From CAYNLG01 sp964397995 (GTDB lineage Bacteria > Planctomycetota > Phycisphaerae > FEN-1346), in NCBI GenBank assembly GCA_964397995.1, contig CAYNLG010000004.1, positions 25,333-89,332 on the forward strand: a stretch of DNA of 64,000 nt. Reading direction: 5' to 3'. Positions 8,714 to 18,117 of this stretch are shown piece by piece. Numbering within the stretch: the first letter of the stretch is position 1; the number at the start of each line of letters is the position of its first letter. Position numbers and translations under genes: made by a program. The notes under the pieces were generated by a model that had not been told where the DNA came from, searched no databases, and worked only from the letters and a program-made list of their open reading frames with translations.

Positions 8714-9250
8714 CTAGGCGCGATTGGGCGGGGCGACCTCCGCGCCCGCGTGGTGTTCCTCGTACCGGCGCTGCAACTCAGCCAGCCGCCGCCGGTTCGC
8801 CATTCGCTGCATGGTGGACATGCGGTTGACCAGAAGGCGGCCGTCGAGGTGATCGAGCTCGTGCTGGACGGCCCGGGCCAACAGGCCCTCGGCCTCCATC
8901 TCGTGGGAGCGGCCCTCCACGTCCTGGTATCGGACGCGGAGGCGGGCGTGGCGGCCGACGCGGACGTAGATACCCGGGAAGCTGAGGCACCCCTCATCCT
9001 CGGTCATCCAGCCGTCCGTTTCCGTGATCTCGGGGTTGACGAGGACGGTCTCGTGGCCGGGCTCGCCGTCGGGGGAGACGATGCAGAGGCGCACGCTCTC
9101 GCCCACCTGGGGGGCGGCCAGGCCCAGCCCACGGTTCTCGTGCATGCTGCGCACCATGGCCGACGCCAAGTCCGCCAGGCCGGCGTCGAAGGCCTCGACC
9201 ACCGGGCACGGCTCGCGCAACACGGGGTCCGGATACACACGAATGTCCAC
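8714..9250 (-). CDS. def: Peptide deformylase
   Basis: The 178-aa metalloenzyme removes the N-formyl group from nascent proteins. All three motifs are intact: GLGLAAPQ, EGCLSFPG with the metal-binding Cys, and QHELDHLDG with the two His ligands and catalytic Glu. Two GTG codons are possible. The one at 9250 is preferred because AAGGAG lies 8 bp upstream; the alternative at 9259 directly abuts that ribosome site. It is the first gene of the def-fmt-DUF116-rsmB-CDF operon and has a strong promoter with a perfect TATAAT box at 9284-9289. Confidence 0.95.
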   Translation of the reverse strand: MDIRVYPDPVLREPCPVVEAFDAGLADLASAMVRSMHENRGLGLAAPQVGESVRLCIVSPDGEPGHETVLVNPEITETDGWMTEDEGCLSFPGIYVRVGRHARLRVRYQDVEGRSHEMEAEGLLARAVQHELDHLDGRLLVNRMSTMQRMANRRRLAELQRRYEEHHAGAEVAPPNRA

Positions 9251-9262
9251 GTCGCTCACTCC

Positions 9263-9291
9263 TTGCAGCCAACCACGTATCCCATTATAGG
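9263..9291 (+). promoter_or_regulatory. Possible opposite-strand promoter sharing the def -10 box
   Basis: TTGCAG (9263-9268) and TATAGG (9286-9291) are 17 bp apart on the plus strand. The ATTATA/TATAAT core reads as a -10 box in both directions. A transcript starting near 9298 would run into the terminator-like hairpin at 9345-9366, giving an RNA of about 70 nt. Confidence 0.3.
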
Positions 9292-9312
9292 GCGTCCCGC
9301 GGCCGCCTACAA
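9284..9312 (-). promoter_or_regulatory. Promoter of the def-fmt operon
   Basis: On the minus strand TTGTAG (9307-9312) and a perfect TATAAT (9284-9289) are 17 bp apart. The predicted start near 9277 leaves a leader of about 27 nt with AAGGAG before def. Confidence 0.7.
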
Positions 9313-9344
9313 GGCCGAATGGCCGGCGCCGGGCGGGCGGCGGC

Positions 9345-9366
9345 GGGGCCTCCGAGGCCCCTTTTT
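9345..9366 (+). terminator. Intrinsic terminator-like hairpin with no gene before it
   Basis: GGGGCC (9345-9350) pairs with GGCCCC (9356-9361) around a 5-nt loop and is followed at once by TTTTT. It points rightward, yet no plus-strand gene lies between 4967 and here. It ends 3 bp before the -35 box of the TPR gene. Confidence 0.6.
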
Positions 9367-9369
9367 GGG

Positions 9370-9397
9370 TTGACAGTCGGCAGGCGTTCCCTAAACT
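9370..9397 (+). promoter_or_regulatory. Promoter of the TPR protein-rpsT-aroDE group
   Basis: A perfect TTGACA (9370-9375) and TAAACT (9392-9397) are 16 bp apart, about 78 bp before the GTG start at 9475. Confidence 0.6.
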
Positions 9398-9474
9398 GGG
9401 GGGTCTTGGGTGAGGGGTTCCATGCGCCCGTGGCGCGGCCCGAAGGCCGACCGCCGGCGAGGAGGCACGCGAGG

Positions 9475-10956
9475 GTGGCCGAAGCCGAGAAAAAGCAAGC
9501 CGACGCGAATGCGGGAGCCGCGAAGGGCAAGACGCAGGAGGAGGCTGCCCAACCGGCCGCGCCCATCGAACTGCCGCCCGAGGTCAAGGCCATGGCCGAT
9601 GGCTGCTTCCAGAGCGCCGAGCAGGCCGCGATGCGCGGCAACCTCGACTACGCCCTCACGCTGTACCTGGAAGGGCTCCGGTACAACCCGCGGGACATCG
9701 AACAGGGGCACCAGGGCCTCCGGGACACCTCCCTGAAGCGGGCCGGCCAAGGCAAAGGCGCGGGCCTCGGCGCCATGATCAGCCAGGCCAAGGGCGCCAT
9801 CAGCCAGATGCTCGGCCGCACCAAGGACGCCATGCTCGCCATGGAAGGCGCGCTGGCGAAGGACCCGCACAACGTCACGCTGCTCACGCAGTTGATGCAG
9901 ACGGCGCGGCGTCTGAACTTCACGGACCTGGCGATCTGGTTCGGCGAGTTGGCGGCCGAGGAGGCCCAGCGCGGCCCGAAGAAGCCGCCCAAACAGATCT
10001 TCACGACCTTGGCCGACCTGTACGAGGGCCAGGAACGGTTTGCTGACGCCGTCAACGCCCTGAGCCAGGCCGTCAAGATCGACCCCTCCGACCGGCTTCT
10101 CGACAAGCGGGCCAGGGACCTCTCGGCGGCCGCCAGCATCCAGCAGGGCAAGCTGGAGAGCGTCTCCGACTTCCACGACATGATCCGCGACAAACGGACG
10201 GCGGCGGCGAGCGCGACCCAGCAGGTCGTCCGCACGCGCGAGCAGCTTGACGCCCAGTTCGAGGAGCTCAAAGCCGCCCACGAAGCCGACCCGGAGAACG
10301 CCGTCAAGATCCAGGCCCTGGCGGAGTGCGAGTGGCGGCGCGGTAACCTGGACCGCTGCTTCGAGCTGCTGAAGCAGGCCCAATCGAAGTCCGGCGAGTA
10401 CCGGTACAAGGCCCGGGCTGACGACATCCGCATGGCGGAGTTGCGCCGGAAGATCCGCGAGATCGACGAGCAACTCCAGACCGAGCCGGACCGCGAGGAC
10501 CTGAAGGCCACCCGCGCCAAGCTCATCGAGCAGCGCGACGAGCGCGAGCTGCGGATCTACCGCGAGCGGCAGGACCAGTACCCGACGGACCTGGAGATCC
10601 GCTTCGAGCTCGGCATGCGGGAGTACCGCAACGGACTGTTCGACGAAGCGATCGTTTCGTTCCAGCAGGCGACGCGTGACCCGAAGCGGCGGATCCTGGC
10701 CCTGAACATGCTCGGCCGCACCTTCTTCGGCAAGAACCTGTACGAGGAGGCGCAGGGCCAGTTCGAGCAGGCGATCCAACAGTACGAACTGGCGGGCGAC
10801 CCCCTCGGGAAGGAACTCCGGTACAACTTGGCTCTAACGCTCGAGGCGCAGGGCAAGCAGAACGAAGCCATCGAGTGGTACAGCGATATCGTCCAGCAGG
10901 ACTACCAGTACCGCGACGCCGCCAAGCGCCTCGAGGCGCTCCGCAAGGCGTCCTAG
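9475..10956 (+). CDS. Tetratricopeptide-repeat protein
   Basis: The protein is 493 aa with no signal peptide and no predicted membrane segment. The N-terminal 35 residues are Lys/Ala-rich and polar. TPR-like helical repeats follow, for example DYALTLYLEGLRYNPRD (about residues 55-75), DAVNALSQAVKIDPSD (about 180-195), DEAIVSFQQATRDPKRR (near 390) and EEAQGQFEQAIQQYELA (near 415). A strongly charged stretch around 320-360 (REIDEQLQTEPDREDLKATR) probably forms a coiled coil. TPR proteins serve as scaffolds; the partner here is unknown. The GTG at 9475 is chosen for its AGGAGG ribosome site and the promoter ending at 9397, which exclude the upstream ATG at 9319. rpsT follows 33 bp downstream. 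Confidence 0.82.
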   Translation: MAEAEKKQADANAGAAKGKTQEEAAQPAAPIELPPEVKAMADGCFQSAEQAAMRGNLDYALTLYLEGLRYNPRDIEQGHQGLRDTSLKRAGQGKGAGLGAMISQAKGAISQMLGRTKDAMLAMEGALAKDPHNVTLLTQLMQTARRLNFTDLAIWFGELAAEEAQRGPKKPPKQIFTTLADLYEGQERFADAVNALSQAVKIDPSDRLLDKRARDLSAAASIQQGKLESVSDFHDMIRDKRTAAASATQQVVRTREQLDAQFEELKAAHEADPENAVKIQALAECEWRRGNLDRCFELLKQAQSKSGEYRYKARADDIRMAELRRKIREIDEQLQTEPDREDLKATRAKLIEQRDERELRIYRERQDQYPTDLEIRFELGMREYRNGLFDEAIVSFQQATRDPKRRILALNMLGRTFFGKNLYEEAQGQFEQAIQQYELAGDPLGKELRYNLALTLEAQGKQNEAIEWYSDIVQQDYQYRDAAKRLEALRKAS

Positions 10957-10989
10957 CCGCCCGCCGACCAGGCAAGGAGACGCATCCGC

Positions 10990-11274
10990 ATGCCGCACTC
11001 GCTGTCAGCCGCCAAACGCGTCCGGCAGAACGCCCGGCGCCGCGCCCGGAACCGGGCGATCAAGAGCCGTCTGCACACCGCCGGTCGCCGGTTCGATGAA
11101 GCCGTTGACGCCGGCGACGTCGAGGCCGCGCGCGATCGCTTCCGCGAGGTCCAGAGGCTGCTCCACCGCGCTGCCGCCAACGGGCCGCTCCACCGCAACA
11201 CCGTGGCCCGGACCATCAGCCGCATGCAGCGGGCTCTGGACCGGATGACGGGCGGGGCCGACGCCGCGGCCTGA
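10990..11274 (+). CDS. rpsT: 30S ribosomal protein S20
   Basis: The 94-aa, highly basic protein has the S20 pattern: an SAAKRVRQNARRRARNRAIKS start that contacts 16S rRNA, followed by a three-helix bundle ending in RNTVARTISRMQRAL. It helps assemble the 30S subunit. AAGGAG precedes the ATG by about 9 bp. The gene lies between the TPR gene and the aroD-aroE fusion in the same direction, probably in one transcript. Confidence 0.95.
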   Translation: MPHSLSAAKRVRQNARRRARNRAIKSRLHTAGRRFDEAVDAGDVEAARDRFREVQRLLHRAAANGPLHRNTVARTISRMQRALDRMTGGADAAA

Positions 11275-11285
11275 TCGCGTTTGCC

Positions 11286-12803
11286 GTGACCGACCGGCGC
11301 CGCCACACGGGACGCCGGTCGCAGTCTGCGCCGCGGGGGGAGCCGCCTGTGCTCTGCGTCAGCCTGATGCCCGCCTCGACCGAGGCCGCCCGCGCCGGGC
11401 TCGCCAAGGCCGCACGCCTCGCGGACCTGGCCGAGATCCGCCTCGACGCGATGGCTGAATGCGACCTGGAGCGGGTGCTGCGCGACCGCCCCTGCCCCGT
11501 GATCGTGACGCACCGGCCCGTCCGCGAGGGCGGCCGGTACGACGGCCCGGAGGCGCCGCGCCTGGCCGCCCTCCGCCGCGCCGCCGATCTCGGTGCCGAG
11601 TACGTCGACGTCGAGCACGACGCCATCGGCGAACTCGGGCCGGTCGCCGCCCGGGTCATCGTCAGCCGCCACGACACCGAAGGCACCCCAGGCGACCTCC
11701 GGGCGGTCTACGACGGCCTGTGCCGCCTCGGGGCCGACGTCGTCAAGGTGGCCGTCACGGCAACGCATATCCTGGACGCGGCGGCGGTGCTGGAACTCCT
11801 GCGGGACGCCCGGCAGCCGACGATCGCCCTGGCGATGGGCGAGCGGGGACTGCTGACGCGGGTCCTCGCGCCGAAGTTCGGGGCGGTCCTGACGTTCGCC
11901 TCCCTCGGCGACGAGGCCGAAGCCGCCCCGGGACAGGTCTCGGCCGCCCGCATGCGCGACCTGTACCGCATCGACCGCCTGGGACCGGCCACGCGGGTCT
12001 TCGGCGTCATGGCCGACCCGGTCGGCCACAGCCTGAGCCCCGCCATCCACAACGCCGCCTTCGCCGAGACCGGCCTCGACGCCGTCTATCTGCCCCTCTG
12101 GGTCGAGGGCGACCCGACGGCGTTCGTCCGGGCGATGCGGCCGTTCGGGGTCGACGGCTACAGCGTCACCATCCCGCACAAGCAGACCGTGATGCCCGTG
12201 CTGGACGAGATCGAGCCGATCGCGCGGCGGATCGGGGCGGTCAACACGGTCCACCGCCTGCCGGACGGGCGACTCGTCGGCTCGAACACGGACTGGTCGG
12301 CCGGCATCGCGTCCCTGGAGGCGGCCCTCGGCGAAGAGGGGCTGGAAGGCAAGCAAGCGGTCCAACTCGGCGCGGGCGGCGTCGGACGGGCCATGGCCTT
12401 CGGCCTGCGCCAGCGCGGGGCGAACGTCGTCCTGGCCGACGTCGACCCCACGCGGGCCGAGGCGTTGGCCGAGGAAATCGATGCTGAGGCCGCGCCCCTG
12501 GAGGCCCTGCCCTACGAGGAGGCCGACCTCGTCCTCAACTGCACCCCCGTCGGCATGCACCCGAACGAGGACGCCACCCCCGTCCGGGCCGACCGCCTTC
12601 GCGAAGGCCAAGTCGTCTACGACGCGGTCTACAATCCGCTGGAGACGCGGCTGACCCGCGAAGCCCGCGACGCCGGGTGCCGCACCGTCCCCGGCATTGA
12701 TCACTTCGTGCGGCAGGCGGTCGAGCAGTTCGAACTGTGGACGGGCGAGACGGCGCCCGTCGAGACGATGCGGCAGGTGGTGGTGAACGCCCTTTCGGGG
12801 TAG
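11286..12803 (+). CDS. Fused type I 3-dehydroquinate dehydratase / shikimate dehydrogenase
   Basis: The 505-aa bifunctional protein catalyses two consecutive steps of the shikimate pathway. Residues 20-230 are a type I dehydroquinase with E50 and R52 (EIRLDA), H129 (SRHDTEG) and the Schiff-base lysine K154 (VVKVAVTA). Residues 237-500 are shikimate dehydrogenase: GHSLSPAIHN, VTIPHK with catalytic K299, GAVNTV, NTDW with D336, the NADP loop GAGGVGRAM, and NCTPVGM. The same fusion occurs in plants and in PVC and chlamydial lineages. The GTG at 11286 lies 11 bp after rpsT. An N-terminal basic tail of about 18 residues precedes the first domain, so a downstream start is conceivable. Confidence 0.94.
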   Translation: MTDRRRHTGRRSQSAPRGEPPVLCVSLMPASTEAARAGLAKAARLADLAEIRLDAMAECDLERVLRDRPCPVIVTHRPVREGGRYDGPEAPRLAALRRAADLGAEYVDVEHDAIGELGPVAARVIVSRHDTEGTPGDLRAVYDGLCRLGADVVKVAVTATHILDAAAVLELLRDARQPTIALAMGERGLLTRVLAPKFGAVLTFASLGDEAEAAPGQVSAARMRDLYRIDRLGPATRVFGVMADPVGHSLSPAIHNAAFAETGLDAVYLPLWVEGDPTAFVRAMRPFGVDGYSVTIPHKQTVMPVLDEIEPIARRIGAVNTVHRLPDGRLVGSNTDWSAGIASLEAALGEEGLEGKQAVQLGAGGVGRAMAFGLRQRGANVVLADVDPTRAEALAEEIDAEAAPLEALPYEEADLVLNCTPVGMHPNEDATPVRADRLREGQVVYDAVYNPLETRLTREARDAGCRTVPGIDHFVRQAVEQFELWTGETAPVETMRQVVVNALSG

Positions 12804-12818
12804 CCCCGCGGACCGGGT

Positions 12819-14030
<1,212 letters not shown>

Positions 14031-14058
14031 GGGCACGTCTCCTCGCTCGGGTGAAGAA

Positions 14059-14131
14059 GCGGACAGGCTGCCGCGCCATCCCATGCCATGCGGCGATCGG
14101 TCAACTGCCGCGGGTCGCGCAGCCTGTCCGC
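14059..14131. repeat. 13-bp inverted repeat between the DUF4159 and moxR genes
   Basis: GCGGACAGGCTGC (14059-14071) is exactly repeated in inverted form as GCAGCCTGTCCGC (14119-14131), 47 bp apart. There is no T tract on either side, so it is not a classic terminator. It lies wholly in the 150-bp gap before moxR and could form an RNA hairpin in the shared transcript. Confidence 0.55.
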
Positions 14132-14180
14132 CCCATGCGTCGTCTATCGCCGCGGACCGGGCGGGCCCGGTTCGTCGGCC

Positions 14181-15716
14181 TCAGTGCGTCATCGCGTGGA
14201 CCAGGACGTTGATGCCCAGCCGCAGCGCGTCGTCGCCCTCCACGCCCCGGGCGTACGGGTTCGGCGCCCCGGACCAGCCGTTCACCAGGCCGTACCGCGA
14301 GTAGATGACCCGGAGCTGGTTCTCCAGTGGGATGCCCTCCAGCGGCGGACGCGCCAGGCCCGGGTGCTCGTGCTCGACGAGCGGCGTATAATGGACCTCG
14401 CGGATCGGATACACGCTCGCGTAGACCGGGTGCTCGGCCGGCAGCGGCGCGAGGTCCCGGTCGGGCAGGACCCGCTTGATCTCCCGCCGGAACGCCTGGT
14501 CGAAACCCTCCCGGCCGCAACACGCGTTCGCAAACAGCACGCCGCCCGCCGCCAGGTACCGCCGCAGGTTCGCCACCTCTTCGGCCTTGAGGGTGAAGTC
14601 TTCGTGGCCCGTCATGTACAGGATCGGATGGGCGAAGGCGTCGATGTGCGTGAGGTCCACGTTCTCCTTGCTGAACTTGACCTCCACGGTGGTGTTCTCG
14701 GCCAGGTGCTTCAGCAGCACCGCGAGGCTCGTCGGTTGGGTGTCCCAGTCGCCGTCGTGGACGACCTGGGCGATGACGAGCTGGTCGCGCGTCGGGTCGC
14801 CCGCCTGGTGATAGACCCGCTCGGTGCTGAGGAAGCGGCCCAGCTCGTACGTGGCCAGGCAATAGGTCATGATGTTGGCGCCGAGGTTCCGGGCGTCGCG
14901 CGGCACGACGCGGCGGCCGTGCGGATGGATGTGGCCGTCCCAGCCGCACGAACAGTCGTATCCGCCCGTGTAGATGACGGCGGCGCGGCACCCGATGCCG
15001 GAGGCCTCGAGGACGGGCCGGTCGCGCCACAGCTTCTTGGCCTCCATGTACTCGACCGAGGCAATCTGATAGAAGGACGAGTAGAGCGGGTGGTCCTTCG
15101 CGATCGGCTTCAGCGGGCGCCGCGGAAAGAGCTCGGCCACCAGCGCGCGGAAGGCCTTGTCGAAGTCCGGTGTCCCGCAGCAGGCGTCGCCCAGGATCGT
15201 CCCGCCGTCGACGCAGAACTGCCGCAGCTTCGGCAGGAGCGTCGGGTGGAGCGAGAAGCCGTCGTGCCCCGTGAAGTACAGAATCGGCAGCTCGGTCGGA
15301 TTGTACGAGAACTCCGGCAGGGCCGTGTCCACCGTCCGGTACCGGATGTCGAGTTGCCGGTTCGTCCAATGCAGCAGGTGCCGCATGTCCGACGGGTCGG
15401 TCATCCAGTCGCGGTAGGCGTACCGCTGGCCGTCCTTGGTCTCCCACTTGACGTCACCGAGGATGACCTTGCCGACGAGGGCGGGCGGACTGGGCTGGCG
15501 CTTCTTCTCGGACCGCCTCAGGGGCGTCGCCGGTAGCGGCAGCGGCGGGAACGACTCGGCGGCCGTGCGGCGCTGGGGCGCGGCCTGCGGCGGCGGGCCG
15601 CACGTCCGCGGTTCGGCCAGGGCCTCGCCCAGCATCAGTTCCAGGGCCGACCCGCCGGCCACGGCAGCCACCACCGGCCGCATCACCCCGCCCTTCAGGA
15701 AGTCGCGGCGTTTCAT
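14181..15716 (-). CDS. Exported protein with two DUF4159 domains
   Basis: The 511-aa protein starts MKRRDFLKGGVMRP, a twin-arginine-like leader running to about residue 34, so it is probably exported. Two DUF4159-like halves follow, about 115-295 and 315-505. Both contain a PILYxTGH strand (144-151 and 364-371), an ACCG turn (178-181 and 398-401) and a similar Pro-rich HPxYxSxY segment. DUF4159 folds like a glutamine-amidotransferase-type domain; its role is unknown. The start at 15716 has GGGAGGAG upstream. Members usually carry one domain and are encoded near moxR in planctomycetes, as here. The internal duplication is visible by eye. Confidence 0.82.
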   Translation of the reverse strand: MKRRDFLKGGVMRPVVAAVAGGSALELMLGEALAEPRTCGPPPQAAPQRRTAAESFPPLPLPATPLRRSEKKRQPSPPALVGKVILGDVKWETKDGQRYAYRDWMTDPSDMRHLLHWTNRQLDIRYRTVDTALPEFSYNPTELPILYFTGHDGFSLHPTLLPKLRQFCVDGGTILGDACCGTPDFDKAFRALVAELFPRRPLKPIAKDHPLYSSFYQIASVEYMEAKKLWRDRPVLEASGIGCRAAVIYTGGYDCSCGWDGHIHPHGRRVVPRDARNLGANIMTYCLATYELGRFLSTERVYHQAGDPTRDQLVIAQVVHDGDWDTQPTSLAVLLKHLAENTTVEVKFSKENVDLTHIDAFAHPILYMTGHEDFTLKAEEVANLRRYLAAGGVLFANACCGREGFDQAFRREIKRVLPDRDLAPLPAEHPVYASVYPIREVHYTPLVEHEHPGLARPPLEGIPLENQLRVIYSRYGLVNGWSGAPNPYARGVEGDDALRLGINVLVHAMTH

Positions 15717-15823
15717 GGACTCCTCCCGGCCGGCCCCGGGCCGGCACTCTGAGGACGTCTCCCCACGCTTAAATCGGCCGTCTGCAAGGCCGGTAGCGTG
15801 CAAAATCGCCCGCCTCACGGTGT

Positions 15824-15829
15824 ATTATA
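15824..15829 (-). promoter_or_regulatory. Perfect -10 box upstream of the DUF4159 gene
   Basis: TATAAT on the minus strand lies about 108 bp before the ATG at 15716. I found no convincing -35 element at the right distance, so this is a weak call. Confidence 0.3.
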
Positions 15830-15888
15830 GCCCAAGAACGCCCGGGCGTGCCGGGAAAACCCGGGCCGGCCCGGCCACGCCACATGCG

Positions 15889-15928
15889 AAAAAGCGGAGC
15901 CGGATCGGCCCCGCGCCGGTCCGGCTCC
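15889..15928 (-). terminator. Rho-independent terminator after the FlgM-like gene
   Basis: On the minus strand GGAGCCGGA (15920-15928) pairs perfectly with TCCGGCTCC (15896-15904), and GCTTTTT follows (15889-15893 is the T run). It lies about 50 bp beyond the stop at 15980 and separates that gene from the DUF4159 gene. Confidence 0.8.
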
Positions 15929-15979
15929 CTGCCCGACTGCCAACGTCCTGCGACTCAGTGACTCATCAAGCGGGCTCGC

Positions 15980-16231
15980 CTAAAGCCCGAGTTCCTCCAT
16001 CAGGCGTCGCGCCGTGCCTTCGATCCGCTCCGGGGTCTCGAACTCGCCCCGCGCGATCAGTTCACGCATCTCCTGGACCTTCTCGAAGCGGATGTCCGGA
16101 AGGCGGCGCACCTTGGCCAGCAGCTCCAGTTGTTCGGCCATGTCCGGCTCGCCCAGCGTCATGGGCGGCGGCTCGCGGACCGGCTCCGGCTGGCATCCGT
16201 GCGGCATCAGTTTTCTGTCGAGCGAATTCAT
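15980..16231 (-). CDS. Small FlgM-like (anti-sigma-28) protein
   Basis: The 83-aa protein has a disordered N-terminus and a C-terminal helical stretch, IRFEKVQEMRELIARGEF followed by TPERIEGTARRLMEEL. This matches the pattern of the FlgM C-terminal sigma-28-binding region (Rxx+V..+r..I..G.y....IA..L...L). FlgM holds the flagellar sigma factor inactive until the hook is finished. No other flagellar gene is present in the window, so the call rests on the motif alone. The ATG at 16231 is preferred over one at 16258 because AGGAG lies 6 bp before it. A strong terminator follows. Two sequences close to the sigma-28 -10 element (GCCGATAA) occur upstream. Confidence 0.5.
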   Translation of the reverse strand: MNSLDRKLMPHGCQPEPVREPPPMTLGEPDMAEQLELLAKVRRLPDIRFEKVQEMRELIARGEFETPERIEGTARRLMEELGL

Positions 16232-16835
16232 GTCAACTCCTGCCTGCCTATCGGCCACGAACGCGGCGACGTTCGTCCGCCTGCTGCCCGGTCGGCTGAG
16301 GCGTGGGTCACCGGCCTGTCCGGGTCAGCCCCTTGGTTCCCCGAGCACCTCTCGCGGCTTCCCCTGTCGGTGCCCCGGTTCAGTAATCGTATCGGCGGTG
16401 CGACGGGCGGCCTTGAGAATCTCGCTCGCAGCCCACTAGAACGCTAAGCCATTTCCTGCAAAGAACTTAGAGCAATACAGCGAGAGCCCCATCAGGAATT
16501 CCCGGAGAATTCTGAAGCCGCATTTCCGCCATTTTGGTTCGCCTTGTTCCCTAGATTCCCGCAATCCCCGAAACCCCCTATCTTAACACCCCCTGCCACC
16601 CCCTGGCGGCCACGCCACGATTCCCACTTTGCGGTAGTCAGCGGGCACGTTTGCCGGTATCATCGCGGCCCCCGTTCGTCGGCCGGCCTCGGTCGCGGCG
16701 CGAGGCGCGGCAGGAGCCCTGCATTTTCGGGCCGCCCGATGCGTACAATGGGGTGGACGCGGCCGGACGTGGCCGCAATTGAGACCGACGTGGGCAGGCG
16801 GCCCGAGGGCCGTACAGGACGGAAGTGAGGCTGGT
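16232..16835. other. 604-bp gene-free interval between divergent genes
   Basis: No reading frame here looks protein-like. The middle (about 16440-16600) is clearly less G+C-rich than the surroundings and holds a near-palindrome with two GAATTC sites at about 16494-16513. A TACAAT box at 16744-16749 could be the -10 of the DUF1570 gene, but no matching -35 is visible. The left end holds the possible FlgM promoter elements. It is the longest non-coding stretch in the window. Confidence 0.5.
16389..16416 (-). promoter_or_regulatory. Possible sigma-28-like promoter for the FlgM-like gene
   Basis: GCCGATAC (16389-16396, minus strand) matches seven of eight bases of the FliA -10 consensus. TCAA (16413-16416) lies 16 bp upstream, compared with a consensus TAAA at 15. 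A second near match, GCCGATAG, lies at 16248-16255. In a G+C-rich genome such matches can occur by chance. Confidence 0.25.
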
Positions 16836-18098
16836 GTGATCCGACGCTACCGTGCGACGTGGCACGTGACGCTCGCCCTGCTCCTCACCGTAATGGGGGC
16901 CGGCCGGGCTGCGGCCAAGTGGCCCGCCCGGCGCGTCGGAAGCGATCTCGTCATCCAGACACCGCACTACGTCGTCGAGTCCGACCACCCCGAAGAGAAC
17001 GTCCAGCTCATTGCCGCCCAACAGGAAGTCCTCTTCGCCGAACTCCACCGGCGCATGAACAAGATCAAGCCGGTCAGCATGCGCGACCGCCTCAAGGTCC
17101 TCGTCTACAAGGACCAGGAGCGATACCTCAGCCGCCTGGGGGCGGGCGTCGCGGGGTCGCGGGGCGTTTTCATGCCGGCCATGGACGTGCTGGCCTGCTG
17201 GGCCGACCCGGACCAGCTCGATATCGTCCTGGAGACCCTTCGGCACGAGGGCACCCACCAGTTCATCGCCCACTATCTCGGCAGCAACTGCCCCATCTGG
17301 CTGAACGAGGGCATGGCCGTCTTCTACGAGCACGGCGAGTTCTCCCGCAAGTCCGGACGCCTTGTTATCGGCCAAGTCCCGAAGGGCCGCGTCAACGTGC
17401 TCCGCAAGGCCCTGGCGGGCGGCAACATCATCCCGCTCTCCAGCATGCTGATGCGCACCAACCAGCAGTGGCTGGAGCGGGTCAACACCCGCCACCCGGA
17501 AGGGTACCTCCAGTACTGCCAGGCCTGGGCGATGGTCCACTTCCTGGCCTATGGCGGGGGCGGCCGGTACCAGCCGGCGTTCCTCCAGTACATGCACTAC
17601 GTCTCGCGCGGGCGACCCTCGACGTGGGCCTGGGAGCGGTCGTTCGGCAACGACTTCCAGGGCTTCCAGAAGGTCTGGGAGGCCTACATCAAGGACCTGA
17701 AGCCCACGGGCGACACGTCCGCCTGCCGCCGCAACCTTCAGGTTCTCGGCTGGCTGGCCGTGGTCGCCTGGAAGAACCACCCGGACCTAGTCGCCGACAT
17801 GGCGACCTTCCGCAAAGCCCTGCTGGCGGGCGACTTCGGCGCCTGGTCGGTCTCGAGCGGCGAGTGGGCCATCGACGGCACGGACGCCAAGGCCGTCGCC
17901 CAACTCTTCGTATGCGGTGAGGACCCGGCCCGCCGCCCGACGTGCAGCTACACGCTGGTGCCCGGCAAGGAGGGGACGCCCCCCGTGCTCCGGTGCACCC
18001 ACCACACGGGCAAGGCCCTGGAGTCGGTCCCGCCCAAGAAGATCCCGGACGAACCGAAGGTCAGCGACGTGTCGGTCCGCACCCTCGAGGCGGACTGA
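16836..18098 (+). CDS. Exported DUF1570-type gluzincin metalloprotease-like protein
   Basis: The 420-aa protein starts at GTG 16836 with a signal peptide (about residues 1-27, VTLALLLTVMGAGRAAA). A zinc-protease site follows: RHEGTHQF gives the HExxH motif (H137-H141), and WLNEGMA supplies the third ligand E158, the arrangement of DUF1570/peptidase_MA gluzincins. The C-terminal third (about 290-420) is a separate region with four cysteines. DUF1570 proteins are abundant in planctomycetes; substrates are not known. GTG 16836 is preferred over the ATG at 16779 because the signal peptide begins there. The epimerase gene follows after 19 bp. Confidence 0.8.
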   Translation: MIRRYRATWHVTLALLLTVMGAGRAAAKWPARRVGSDLVIQTPHYVVESDHPEENVQLIAAQQEVLFAELHRRMNKIKPVSMRDRLKVLVYKDQERYLSRLGAGVAGSRGVFMPAMDVLACWADPDQLDIVLETLRHEGTHQFIAHYLGSNCPIWLNEGMAVFYEHGEFSRKSGRLVIGQVPKGRVNVLRKALAGGNIIPLSSMLMRTNQQWLERVNTRHPEGYLQYCQAWAMVHFLAYGGGGRYQPAFLQYMHYVSRGRPSTWAWERSFGNDFQGFQKVWEAYIKDLKPTGDTSACRRNLQVLGWLAVVAWKNHPDLVADMATFRKALLAGDFGAWSVSSGEWAIDGTDAKAVAQLFVCGEDPARRPTCSYTLVPGKEGTPPVLRCTHHTGKALESVPPKKIPDEPKVSDVSVRTLEAD

Positions 18099-18117
18099 CC
18101 CAGGCGAGAGGCGACGG

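Noticed and set aside
16544..16828. A 94-aa open frame in the long intergenic gap
   Set aside because: It is Pro/Arg-rich noise without a ribosome site and overlaps the likely promoter of the DUF1570 gene.
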